A DNA stretch of 11,519 nt, taken from Pseudomonadota bacterium. Its GTDB lineage: Bacteria > Desulfobacterota > Desulfobacteria > Desulfobacterales > Desulfosarcinaceae. The notes under the pieces were generated by a model. It ran no database searches and had not been told where the DNA came from. It was given only the letters and a program-made list of their open reading frames with translations. Position 1 is the first letter of the stretch, and each line of letters opens with the position of its first letter. Position numbers and translations under genes: made by a program. The stretch is taken from the NCBI GenBank assembly GCA_023435265.1, contig JAEYRZ010000164.1, forward strand, positions 1 through 11,519, read 5' to 3'. This document shows positions 1-6,518 of the stretch, piece after piece.

Positions 1-65
1 GGCGCGCACAGGTCCGGATTCATGCGGAGTACGAGGAAACCACCGGTAAACGGGATCAACCATAA
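1..65 (+). CDS. C-terminal tail of an upstream gene (partial)
   Basis: The third forward frame is open from the window edge to a TAA at 63-65 and reads as a hydrophilic, helix-like tail ending in ETTGKRDQP. The stop is followed at once by the Shine-Dalgarno of the phenylacetate-CoA ligase gene, which is the usual spacing between co-transcribed genes. Only about 20 residues are visible, so the product cannot be identified. In many anaerobes and archaea, genes for indolepyruvate:ferredoxin oxidoreductase subunits sit upstream of this type of ligase, which would fit, but nothing in this short tail proves it. It could also be a chance open frame. Confidence 0.4.
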   Translation, partial: RAQVRIHAEYEETTGKRDQP

Positions 66-66
66 C

Positions 67-73
67 AAGGAGG
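67..73 (+). promoter_or_regulatory. Shine-Dalgarno that fixes the ligase start
   Basis: AAGGAGG lies five bases before the ATG at 79. An in-frame ATG at 22 has no such site and its 19 extra residues do not look like the family, so 79 is taken as the start. Confidence 0.8.
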
Positions 74-78
74 AAAAC

Positions 79-1386
79 ATGCCGTGGAATGATCAATTCG
101 AATGCATGCCGTTGAAAGATATGCAACGCTTTCAACTGGAGAATCTGAAGCAGACGGTCAGCCGGGTTGCCCAGAATGTCCCGTTTTACAAAAAGAAATT
201 TGAAGAGCGCGGCGTAAGTGTCGACGACTTGAAGCACCTTGAAGATATCGCCAAACTGCCTTTTACCGAAAAGAAAGATCTGCGCGACAATTATCCTTTC
301 GGTTTGAGCGCCGTGCCCCTTTCGGAAGTCAACCGGGTGCACGCCTCCTCCGGTACGACAGGCAAACCCATCACCGGCCTGTATACCAAAGCCGATCTTT
401 CCCAATGGGCCGAGATGGTACAGCGCAACTGCTGGTCCGCCGGGGTGCGGCCGGGGCACATCGTTCAAAATTCCTACGGATACGGGCTGTTCACCGGAGG
501 CCTGGGATTTCACATCGGTTTGACGGCCATGGGCTGCACGGTGGTACCCACCAGCTCAGGGTTTACCGAACGGCAGATCATGTTGATGCAGGATTTCAAG
601 ACCGACGTGTTGACCTGTACTCCTTCTTACGCCCTGACCATTGCCGAGCGCGCCGCGGAGCTCAAAGTCGATCTACGCGCGCTGCCGCTTTCCATCGGCA
701 TTTTCGGGGCCGAACCGTGGACCGAGCAGATGCGCCAGGAGATTCAGGAGCGCATGGGGATCAAGGCCATGGAAGTCTACGGCCTGACCGAGCTGGGCGG
801 CCCCTGCATGGGCTTCGACTGCGATGCCCAGCGCGGCATCCACATTAATGAGGACTTCTATCTGGCCGAGATCGTGGACCCGGTCACACTGGAACCGGTA
901 CCGCTGGGCGAACAGGGCGAACTGGTCTTCACTTCCCTGCAGCGCCAGGCCATGCCCATGATCCGCTACCGCACCAAGGACATCACGCGCCTTTACCGCG
1001 AAAAATGCGTTTGCGGCCGCACCTTTGTCAAGATGGACAAAATCTACGGCCGGTCGGACGACATGCTGATCATCAGCGGCGTGAACGTATTCCCGTCACA
1101 AGTCGAATCCCTGCTGCTGCAATTCGATGAAGTCGAACCCGTGTACCAGCTGGTGGTCCGCAAGAAAGGCTATCTGGATCAATTGATGGTACGCGTCGAA
1201 GGCAAACCCGAAGTTTACGCGGCCGGTGAGAAAAAAAAGGCCGAGGTGGCCGGCAAGCTGATGGCCCACATCAAAGGCCACATGGGAATCACGGTGGAAG
1301 TCGACATCGTGGATCACAAATTCATTGCGCGCAGCGAAGGCAAAGCCCTGCGCGTGGTGGACGAGCGCCCCAAGCAGTTCCGCTGA
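79..1386 (+). CDS. paaK: Phenylacetate-CoA ligase (AMP-forming)
   Basis: This 435-residue cytoplasmic enzyme belongs to the PaaK family of adenylate-forming ligases, which use ATP to make phenylacetyl-CoA (or a related aryl-acetyl-CoA) with AMP and pyrophosphate. The length is normal for the family. Visible motifs are the ATP-binding loop SSGTTGKP at residues 90-97, the adenylate-binding YGLTE at 234-238, a CxC pair at 310-312 before the hinge region, IYGRSDDML at 322-330, and the C-terminal domain ending with SEGKALRVVDE, where Lys422 is the expected catalytic lysine. The N-terminal VPFYKKKF stretch is also typical. It appears to be the last gene of a unit running in from the left, because a terminator hairpin follows. 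In anaerobes such ligases often recover aryl acids formed from aromatic amino acids; the exact substrate here is inferred, not shown. Confidence 0.93.
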   Translation: MPWNDQFECMPLKDMQRFQLENLKQTVSRVAQNVPFYKKKFEERGVSVDDLKHLEDIAKLPFTEKKDLRDNYPFGLSAVPLSEVNRVHASSGTTGKPITGLYTKADLSQWAEMVQRNCWSAGVRPGHIVQNSYGYGLFTGGLGFHIGLTAMGCTVVPTSSGFTERQIMLMQDFKTDVLTCTPSYALTIAERAAELKVDLRALPLSIGIFGAEPWTEQMRQEIQERMGIKAMEVYGLTELGGPCMGFDCDAQRGIHINEDFYLAEIVDPVTLEPVPLGEQGELVFTSLQRQAMPMIRYRTKDITRLYREKCVCGRTFVKMDKIYGRSDDMLIISGVNVFPSQVESLLLQFDEVEPVYQLVVRKKGYLDQLMVRVEGKPEVYAAGEKKKAEVAGKLMAHIKGHMGITVEVDIVDHKFIARSEGKALRVVDERPKQFR

Positions 1387-1415
1387 GAACGCGCCAAAGG
1401 GAGAAGTGGTTGATG

Positions 1416-1458
1416 TGCCGATCGGGCGGTCCAAAGATCCACGCCCGATCGGCATTTT
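1416..1458 (+). terminator. Intrinsic terminator after the phenylacetate-CoA ligase
   Basis: A perfect 13-bp inverted repeat (1416-1428 with 1442-1454, arm TGCCGATCGGGCG) encloses a 13-base loop and is followed directly by TTTT at 1455-1458. It starts 29 bases after the ligase stop. The T-run is on the plus strand only, so it should stop the rightward transcript rather than the converging fusion gene, although the stem itself could slow polymerase in both directions. Confidence 0.8.
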
Positions 1459-1589
1459 AGGTGGACGGAAGTATCCGCTTTCGGTGACACCGGCGAAGAT
1501 CTTCCAATCGGCGCCAGGACCGAGGGGCCGGAGTGTTTGGCCGCATTGCCCGGCAAGCCGGGAAGCAAACATCCGGTCCCTGATTGATT

Positions 1590-3626
1590 TTACTGCCCTT
1601 TGTATTCCGGACGCCGGCGTCCGAGGGAGGAAAGTCCTTCCAGGGCATCCCGGGTGCCGAAGATGTCAGGCAGAGCGGCCAATTCGATTTCGATCGCCGT
1701 CGAAATCGGTTGACCGGCCTGGCGATCGATGATGTCATTGGCCGCCTTGACCGCCAGGGGCGCCTTGAAGGAAATCTTCTTGACGATTTTGGCTGCAAGT
1801 CCGGGTTCTGCGTTCCGCGGCGGCCGCCCGGCAATCAGATCTTCCACATTCCCTGCCGAAAACATCTCGATCAGCATTCGGTCCGAGGCTGCGGTTTCGG
1901 GCGCACGCGGGGCCGGCACGCCGCTGTCGGCCAGTTCCCGCACCGTCGATTCCACTTCGGCGGGGCTCACCAGGCGGGTGACAATGCCCAAAGCATGCGC
2001 CTTTCCGGCGCCGAGGGTGTCACCTGTAAAGACATAATACTTCGTCAGTTCGGGCCCGACCCGCCGTGCCATGCGCAGCATGCCGCCCAGGCCGGGATAG
2101 ATGCCGATGCCGGTTTCCGGAAACCCGATGGAACCGGCCGGCGTGGCGATGATGGCCTGGCAGGCCAGGGCCAGTTCGCTGCCGCCGCCCAGGGAAAGCC
2201 CGTCCAGAAGCGCGATCGTCGGTTTGGGCGACTTTTCGATTTCGAGCAGCAACTCATGCCCTCTGCGCGTGAAAGCGACGATGTCCTCGATGCGTCCGGA
2301 TTTGATCCTGTCGATGAAAAAACGGATGTCCGCACCCGCGACAAACGCCTTGCCCGCGCCCTGCAACACGACCGCCTTGACCCTTGTGTCCGCCTGGGCC
2401 TCCTTGAACCGGAGGCCGAGTTGGGCCACTGTGGTTTCATTGAGCGCGTTCATGGCTTCGGGGCGGTTGATGGTGATATAGGCGATGTTCCCTTTGACTT
2501 CCAGGTCGACGAATCGGAAGGCGAACGGCGCGGCCTTGTCACGCTGGCGCAGCAGCAATCCGGGTACCTTGAAGTCGGGGTAACGGGCGGCGATCGCCTC
2601 CACCAGCTCACAGGTTCGGGCCACGCCGATTTTGTTGATCAGCTCGAAAGGCCCGAGCACCCAACGCAGGCCGATCTTGGCCCCCCGGTCGGTGTCTTCC
2701 ATGGATGCAACGCCCTCATCCACCAGCGCCGCCGCCACTCCCAGGCAGACGCCGTAAAGCCTGTCGACGACGGCCTGGATCCGGGATTCGTCCACCTCCC
2801 CGTCCAGGGGCCAGTTTTCTTTTTTGTCCACCTGCGCCTTGAGCATCTGCGCCGGGCTATAGAACGGCCCCAGCTCGTTGCCCAGAGTGGTGGCGGCATG
2901 CAGCGCGATCGGTACGCCGGTGACGTTCATCAATTCAAACGGCCCCATGCCGATCTTGAACCCCTTTTTGGCCGCCGCTTCGATCGTGGCGATGTTCGCC
3001 GCGCCTTCTTCGAGTAGACGTACGGCCTCATTCAGGAACGGAACGAAGAAGCGGTTGACCGCGAAGCCCGGGGCATCCTTGACTACGATGGCGGTTTTGC
3101 CGTGCAGCTTGGCGGCCAGAACGGCTTTTTCCAGCGTTGCGGCGCTGGTGCCGGTGTGCGGGATGACTTCCAAAAGGCGGTTTTTGGCCGGATGATAAAA
3201 ATAGTGGTAGCCGATGAACCGATCCGGCCGCGAAACCACGCCCGCGAAATCCCTGACATAATAGCTCGAGGTATTGGTCGCCAGGATGGTATGCGGCGCG
3301 CAGACCGCATCCAGTTTTTTAAAAACATCGGTCTTGACCGCCTTGTTCTCGAATACCGCTTCGATCACCAGGTCGGCATCGGCAACCAGACGCATGTCGG
3401 TGGTCGCGGTCATGCGCCCCATGATCTCCCGGACCTGGTCCTCCGTAAAGATTTTACGCTCCACGGCCTGCGCCAGCAGCGTTTTGATGGTCGTCAGCCC
3501 CTTCTGCACAAATTCTTCCTTCACATCGACCATGACCACCGGGATGCCTTCCTGGATGATCTTCTGGGCGATGCCGCTGCCCATGTTGCCGGCACCGATG
3601 ACTCCGATTTTTTTTATTGCGGTCAT
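1590..3626 (-). CDS. 3-hydroxyacyl-CoA dehydrogenase / enoyl-CoA hydratase fusion (HADH-ECH order)
   Basis: A 678-residue bifunctional beta-oxidation enzyme: it hydrates a trans-2-enoyl-CoA and oxidises the (S)-3-hydroxyacyl-CoA with NAD+. Residues 1-185 are the dehydrogenase Rossmann domain with GAGNMG at 11-16, NTSS at 118-121, catalytic His141 (GYHYF) and Glu153 (LLEVI). Two copies of the dehydrogenase C-terminal domain follow (about 187-265 and 285-370), each carrying GPFELxN. Residues 375-678 are a crotonase domain with AFVAGADI at 427-434 and both acid/base glutamates, Glu484 (GGGSELA) and Glu504 (FPETGIG), so the hydratase should be active. This domain order is the reverse of FadB/FadJ and matches fusions known from archaea and some anaerobes, such as crotonyl-CoA hydratase/dehydrogenases. 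The start at 3626 has a GAGGAGG site upstream; the longer open frame does not match the family. Confidence 0.93.
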   Translation of the reverse strand: MTAIKKIGVIGAGNMGSGIAQKIIQEGIPVVMVDVKEEFVQKGLTTIKTLLAQAVERKIFTEDQVREIMGRMTATTDMRLVADADLVIEAVFENKAVKTDVFKKLDAVCAPHTILATNTSSYYVRDFAGVVSRPDRFIGYHYFYHPAKNRLLEVIPHTGTSAATLEKAVLAAKLHGKTAIVVKDAPGFAVNRFFVPFLNEAVRLLEEGAANIATIEAAAKKGFKIGMGPFELMNVTGVPIALHAATTLGNELGPFYSPAQMLKAQVDKKENWPLDGEVDESRIQAVVDRLYGVCLGVAAALVDEGVASMEDTDRGAKIGLRWVLGPFELINKIGVARTCELVEAIAARYPDFKVPGLLLRQRDKAAPFAFRFVDLEVKGNIAYITINRPEAMNALNETTVAQLGLRFKEAQADTRVKAVVLQGAGKAFVAGADIRFFIDRIKSGRIEDIVAFTRRGHELLLEIEKSPKPTIALLDGLSLGGGSELALACQAIIATPAGSIGFPETGIGIYPGLGGMLRMARRVGPELTKYYVFTGDTLGAGKAHALGIVTRLVSPAEVESTVRELADSGVPAPRAPETAASDRMLIEMFSAGNVEDLIAGRPPRNAEPGLAAKIVKKISFKAPLAVKAANDIIDRQAGQPISTAIEIELAALPDIFGTRDALEGLSSLGRRRPEYKGQ

Positions 3627-3630
3627 TGCG

Positions 3631-3637
3631 CCTCCTC
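3631..3637 (-). promoter_or_regulatory. Shine-Dalgarno of the fusion gene
   Basis: On the minus strand GAGGAGG stands four bases before the ATG at 3626. It decides the start, since the frame stays open for about 74 more codons upstream. Confidence 0.8.
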
Positions 3638-3759
3638 TTGCGTTGTTGGCGGTTGATAACGATCCGGGCGATCTCATGCCGTTTCCGATCCGAAGCAAAC
3701 CCGAAAAGCGCAGGAACGGTTTGTTTGATCGGGTTGAGCAGGCAGCTGAATAGTAGCTA

Positions 3760-3787
3760 CAATTACAGTACGACATGGAATGGTCAA
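3760..3787 (-). promoter_or_regulatory. Possible promoter of the fusion gene
   Basis: On the minus strand a TTGACC (3787-3782) stands 16 bases before TAATTG (3765-3760), a fair -35 with a weak -10. The palindrome GTAGCTAC at 3753-3760 sits at the -10/start region and could be an operator half or core. The stretch is locally AT-rich compared with its surroundings, which supports a control region. The leader to the start codon would be about 125 bases. No mapped site supports this. Confidence 0.3.
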
Positions 3788-3817
3788 GAGAATTTACAGC
3801 GATCCGGCGCGCGGTTG

Positions 3818-3862
3818 AAAAAAACACCTCCAGCCTCGATGCGGTCATGCCAGAGGGCTGGA
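3818..3862 (-). terminator. Weak candidate terminator downstream of the acetyltransferase
   Basis: Read on the minus strand, TCCAGCC (3862-3856) can pair with GGCTGGA (3835-3829) across a 20-base loop; four bases later comes a run of seven T (3824-3818). The long loop, the spacing before the T-run and the distance of about 245 bases from the acetyltransferase stop make this only a candidate. Confidence 0.25.
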
Positions 3863-3945
3863 TGCCCGGTCATCGACAGCCGGCTGACCTGGAAAACGGC
3901 AGTTGCGTTCGTATGCGGATAGTAGAGCGCGACCGACAATCGCTG

Positions 3946-3971
3946 CCGGTGCGTCGGAACGGACGAACCGG
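3946..3971. repeat. Imperfect inverted repeat
   Basis: CCGGTGCGTC (3946-3955) and GACGAACCGG (3962-3971) form a 10-bp stem with one mismatch around a 6-base loop. No T-run follows on either strand, so it is not an intrinsic terminator. It may be a protein-binding site or simply a chance product of GC-rich DNA. Confidence 0.3.
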
Positions 3972-4107
3972 TGAAGCGTGCGCGAACATGCGCCGCGACG
4001 CGTCCAAGGTCCAGGGCGGGCGACCGCGTGAGGCGCGCCCATCGTGCACCGCAATCAGGAAGAGATGAAGCACGCACCGTTCGGGCTTTTTTGCGGCGCC
4101 ACCGCGT

Positions 4108-4545
4108 TCAGTCCAGATGTTTTTTGAGTGCGATGAACTCGCTGCGGTCGAAACCAAGGGTTCTGAAAAAAGAGAGCACATCCGTATCGTACCAGCGTAC
4201 GGAAGTATAGACATTCTCGATTTTCTTGGATTTGTAGAAATTGAACACCGCCTGGGCGAGCTGCCGGCCGATGCCGTGGCCCATGAATTCAGGCTCCACT
4301 CCGAACATGGGAATCCAGGCGCTTTGCTGAATCCCGAAGCTGCCGGTCAAAAGATAGGAAATAATATAGCCGACCAGCCGTCCCCGGCGTTCGGCGACAA
4401 AACAGGCATTGTCCTCCCGCAGGACTTGCTCGTCCATGATCTGCTTGAAATCGACGACATCGCTGCGTTTGGTGATGGTCACAAAGATCCGCAGGATGTC
4501 TTCCGTATCGCTAATTTCCATTTTTCTGATCACGACATTTTCCAC
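4108..4545 (-). CDS. GNAT-family N-acetyltransferase
   Basis: A 145-residue single-domain protein of the GNAT fold, which transfers an acetyl (or acyl) group from its CoA ester to an amine on a small molecule or protein. The first strand VVIRKMEISD at 4-13 is typical of the N terminus; the acetyl-CoA pyrophosphate loop is FMGHGIGRQL at 87-96 (family pattern Q/R-x-x-G-x-G/A, here with Met in the first position), and the C-terminal part DVLSFFRTLGF at 122-132 is the usual helix-turn before the last strands. No ATG fits well. I chose the GTG at 4545, with a G-rich GGGGGCAGG stretch just before it; a GTG at 4533 (giving MIRKMEISD) is nearly as good. The substrate is unknown. Its position next to two acyl-CoA ligases makes a protein-acetylating role conceivable but unproven. 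Confidence 0.8.
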   Translation of the reverse strand: MENVVIRKMEISDTEDILRIFVTITKRSDVVDFKQIMDEQVLREDNACFVAERRGRLVGYIISYLLTGSFGIQQSAWIPMFGVEPEFMGHGIGRQLAQAVFNFYKSKKIENVYTSVRWYDTDVLSFFRTLGFDRSEFIALKKHLD

Positions 4546-4672
4546 GGTACCTGCCCCCGAATCGATGGTTGTACGGTTGATGCCGTTGAGCGGCCTGCGC
4601 GGGTGACGCATTATCCGCTGATCGCTGGATGCGCAATGTGTTCGCAATGGGCAAATAGCTAAATTCAGTGAT

Positions 4673-4702
4673 AAAGTAGCACCAAGGACCTTGCCCCGTC
4701 AA
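4673..4702 (-). promoter_or_regulatory. Possible promoter of the acetyltransferase
   Basis: On the minus strand TTGACG (4702-4697) is followed after 18 bases by TACTTT (4678-4673). The -35 is good and the -10 is poor; the leader would be about 120 bases. No competing, better match was seen upstream of this gene. Confidence 0.3.
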
Positions 4703-4880
4703 TATCGCGGCCGGCCGGAAGCAGAAAAAGAAATCCGGGCCGCCCAGGGCTCCCATGGATCCAAACAGGCGCTATTGCTTCCCACGATGAACGGATGGTT
4801 GCGCGCCGGGCGATCCGGCGCTAATCTGGTGGATATGGTGTTGACAAGCCCGCCGGCATACGGTAGCTGTTTTGTATTCA

Positions 4881-4889
4881 TGATATAAC
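4881..4889 (+). promoter_or_regulatory. Probable extended -10 promoter of the six-gene operon
   Basis: TGATATAAC fits the extended -10 pattern TGnTATAAT with one mismatch, in a locally AT-rich patch 71 bases before the first start codon. The -35 position is weak, as is common for extended -10 promoters. A consensus TTGACA at 4841-4846 is too far upstream to pair with it but could serve a second start site. Confidence 0.4.
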
Positions 4890-4959
4890 CCATCCAACTT
4901 CTGTGCCGGCGACTCTGTTTAATTCCTCTATTCTTTACAGCCCGAAAGGGGGCGGGGCG

Positions 4960-5403
4960 ATGAAACTGAAACAAATCACGATATCCCTGGAGAATCGACA
5001 CGGCCGGCTTTACGAAGTGACGCGCGCATTGGGTGATCTGGGCATCAACATCAGGGCCTTGAATCACGTCGATACAGGCGCTTTCGGGCAGCTTCGCATG
5101 CTGGTTTCGGACGTGGTCAGCGCGCGCCGGCTGTTGATGGAAAAGCATATGCCGGCAAGAATCGACGAAGTGGTGGCGGTGGAAATCGAGGACCGGCCGG
5201 GCAGCCTGGCGGACATGCTTCAAATTCTATACACCACCGACATCAATGCGATTTACTCGTATGCCTTTGTGGGAAGGTCGGGGCACAACGCCATCATGAT
5301 TTTCTGCTTCAACGACAACGACCGGGCCATCGCGCTTCTGCGCCAACACAATATCAAGATCCTGACGGCCAAGGACTTCGACATCACCGAAACGAGCACC
5401 TGA
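4960..5403 (+). CDS. Tandem ACT-domain protein
   Basis: A 147-residue protein made of two ACT domains and nothing else. ACT domains bind small ligands, most often amino acids, at dimer interfaces and pass the signal to an enzyme or regulator. Domain one covers about residues 4-66, with ENRHGRLYEVTRALGDLGI at 11-29; domain two covers about 72-140, with EIEDRPGSLADML at 75-87 followed by a second beta-alpha-beta-like pattern. There is no DNA-binding or catalytic domain, no signal peptide and no membrane segment. It is first in the operon, 89 bases before the reductase gene. Stand-alone proteins of this type are often encoded beside phenylacetate-CoA ligases in anaerobes, and such a ligase lies 3.6 kb to the left. 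The start ATG at 4960 follows a G-rich GGGGGCGGGG stretch. Which ligand it binds is unknown. Confidence 0.88.
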   Translation: MKLKQITISLENRHGRLYEVTRALGDLGINIRALNHVDTGAFGQLRMLVSDVVSARRLLMEKHMPARIDEVVAVEIEDRPGSLADMLQILYTTDINAIYSYAFVGRSGHNAIMIFCFNDNDRAIALLRQHNIKILTAKDFDITETST

Positions 5404-5478
5404 CAACGGCTGTGGCCGGACTTCACAAACCGGGCCGGGAGTTGAGACGGCCTGACCGACATCTGCAAAATGACGTAC

Positions 5479-5484
5479 AGGAGG
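5479..5484 (+). promoter_or_regulatory. Shine-Dalgarno of the reductase gene
   Basis: AGGAGG stands eight bases before the ATG at 5493 and supports that start over the open frame extending up to 5412. Confidence 0.75.
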
Positions 5485-5492
5485 CGACAGCA

Positions 5493-6437
5493 ATGGCAGA
5501 AGAAAAAGAATTCCGTCCGCAAACCTTTGCCATCGTCGGTGCCGGTGCCGTCGGCTGTATTGTCGCCGCCTTCCTGGCGCGCTCCGGCTTTCACGTGACC
5601 CTGTGCGACGTGGTGCCGGAACTGCTCGAACCGGTGGCGACGCGGGGTATCATCATCGAAGGGGCGGAAAACCTGCGTCAAAAGGTCAACCGCACGTGCA
5701 GAACGATCGACGATCTGGCCGGAGAAGTGCCGGATGTTATTTTCGTCTGCGCGAAAGCCAATGCCACGCCGCTGATCGCATCGGCGATCGAATCCTACGT
5801 CCGGCGTGGTTCATACGTAATCAGCTGGCAGAACGGCATCGATACGGAGCTGGAGCTGTCCAACATTCTGGGCCGGGAGCGGGTCATGCGCGCGGTCGTC
5901 AATTACGGTTGCGGCCTGCTCGGCCCCGCCCACGTCCGCATGGGCTTCCACCACCCGCCGCACTACATTCAGGAACTCGAACCGGTCGCCCGCTCCGCCG
6001 CTGCGGCCGTGAGCGAGGCACTCAGCCGGTCGGGGCTGAAGACCGAAAAGACCGACAACATCGTTTCCATGGTCTGGCGCAAATCGATTATGAACGCAGC
6101 CATGAATCCGGTGTGTGCCGTGACCGGACTGACCATGTCCAGGGCCATGAGCGACCCTTTGGTGTTCGAACTGATCGACGCGCTGACCAAAGAGTGCGCC
6201 CAGGTCGCACGCGCCAACGAGATATCACTGGGTTGGGATTACTACCCGTACGCCATGAAATACCTGCGCGGCGGCGGAGACCACAAACCGTCGATGCTGA
6301 TGGACATCGAGAACCGCCGGCGCACCGAAATCGATTACATCAACGGCAAGATGATCACCTACGGTCATCGGGCCGGCATCAAGACTCCGTATAACCATAT
6401 GATCAGAGGGCTCGTGAAAGCCATCGAACCGGCTTAG
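5493..6437 (+). CDS. Ketopantoate reductase (PanE/ApbA) family 2-oxoacid reductase
   Basis: A 314-residue NAD(P)H-dependent reductase of the 2-dehydropantoate 2-reductase family, acting in the cytoplasm. The N-terminal Rossmann domain has GAGAVG at 16-21, a CAKAN stretch with Lys88, and QNGI at 113-116. The C-terminal helical domain carries WRKSIMNAAMNP (195-206), with Lys197 as the expected catalytic lysine, and a substrate-binding segment from Lys265-Pro-Ser267 to RRTEIDYINGK, with Glu279. The full catalytic set is therefore present. Members reduce ketopantoate for CoA synthesis, but relatives reduce other branched or aromatic 2-oxo acids to (R)-2-hydroxy acids. Its place directly before an activator/dehydratase pair that handles 2-hydroxyacyl-CoAs suggests the second role; this is inference, so I give no panE symbol. 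The next gene starts 81 bases downstream. Confidence 0.9.
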   Translation: MAEEKEFRPQTFAIVGAGAVGCIVAAFLARSGFHVTLCDVVPELLEPVATRGIIIEGAENLRQKVNRTCRTIDDLAGEVPDVIFVCAKANATPLIASAIESYVRRGSYVISWQNGIDTELELSNILGRERVMRAVVNYGCGLLGPAHVRMGFHHPPHYIQELEPVARSAAAAVSEALSRSGLKTEKTDNIVSMVWRKSIMNAAMNPVCAVTGLTMSRAMSDPLVFELIDALTKECAQVARANEISLGWDYYPYAMKYLRGGGDHKPSMLMDIENRRRTEIDYINGKMITYGHRAGIKTPYNHMIRGLVKAIEPA

Positions 6438-6518
6438 ACCGAAACGGGTGTGCTGCGCAGCGAAATCCGGAAGCCGGACCGCCGCAGCGCGCAAGGGCTC
6501 CTGCGCGGAAAAGCGACC

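Larger units (their letters stand above)
3627..4107. other. 481-bp intergenic region without a convincing gene
   Basis: This stretch separates the fusion gene from the 3' end of the acetyltransferase gene on the same strand. Open frames of up to about 97 codons occur on both strands, but their translations are rich in Arg, Ala and Ser, show no family motif, and lack good ribosome sites, so I regard them as chance products of high GC. It holds the likely promoter and leader of the fusion gene at its left end, a possible weak terminator near 3818-3862, a 10-bp palindrome CAGCCGGCTG at 3877-3886 and an imperfect hairpin at 3946-3971. I cannot assign a function to the part between 3972 and 4107. 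Confidence 0.6.
4546..4959. other. 414-bp divergent intergenic region
   Basis: This region lies between the leftward acetyltransferase and the rightward six-gene set, so it should hold both promoters. Candidates are at 4673-4702 (minus) and 4881-4889 (plus). There is also a perfect TTGACA at 4841-4846, but what stands 17 bases after it (TAGCTG) is a poor -10. Short open frames cross the region on both strands; none has a recognisable motif. I see no RNA gene or riboswitch that I can support. Confidence 0.6.

Noticed and set aside
1549..1562. Hairpin CCCGGC-AA-GCCGGG downstream of the fusion gene.
   Set aside because: A short stem with no T-run on the minus strand, so it does not qualify as an intrinsic terminator.
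1584..3017. A 477-codon open frame on the plus strand.
   Set aside because: It lies fully antisense to the fusion gene, whose motifs are unmistakable; the translation has no family motif and is rich in Arg, Gly, His and Gln, as expected for a shadow frame in GC-rich DNA.
3775..4077. Overlapping open frames of 97 codons on both strands in the intergenic region.
   Set aside because: No motif, no good ribosome site, and composition typical of chance frames; I treated the stretch as non-coding.
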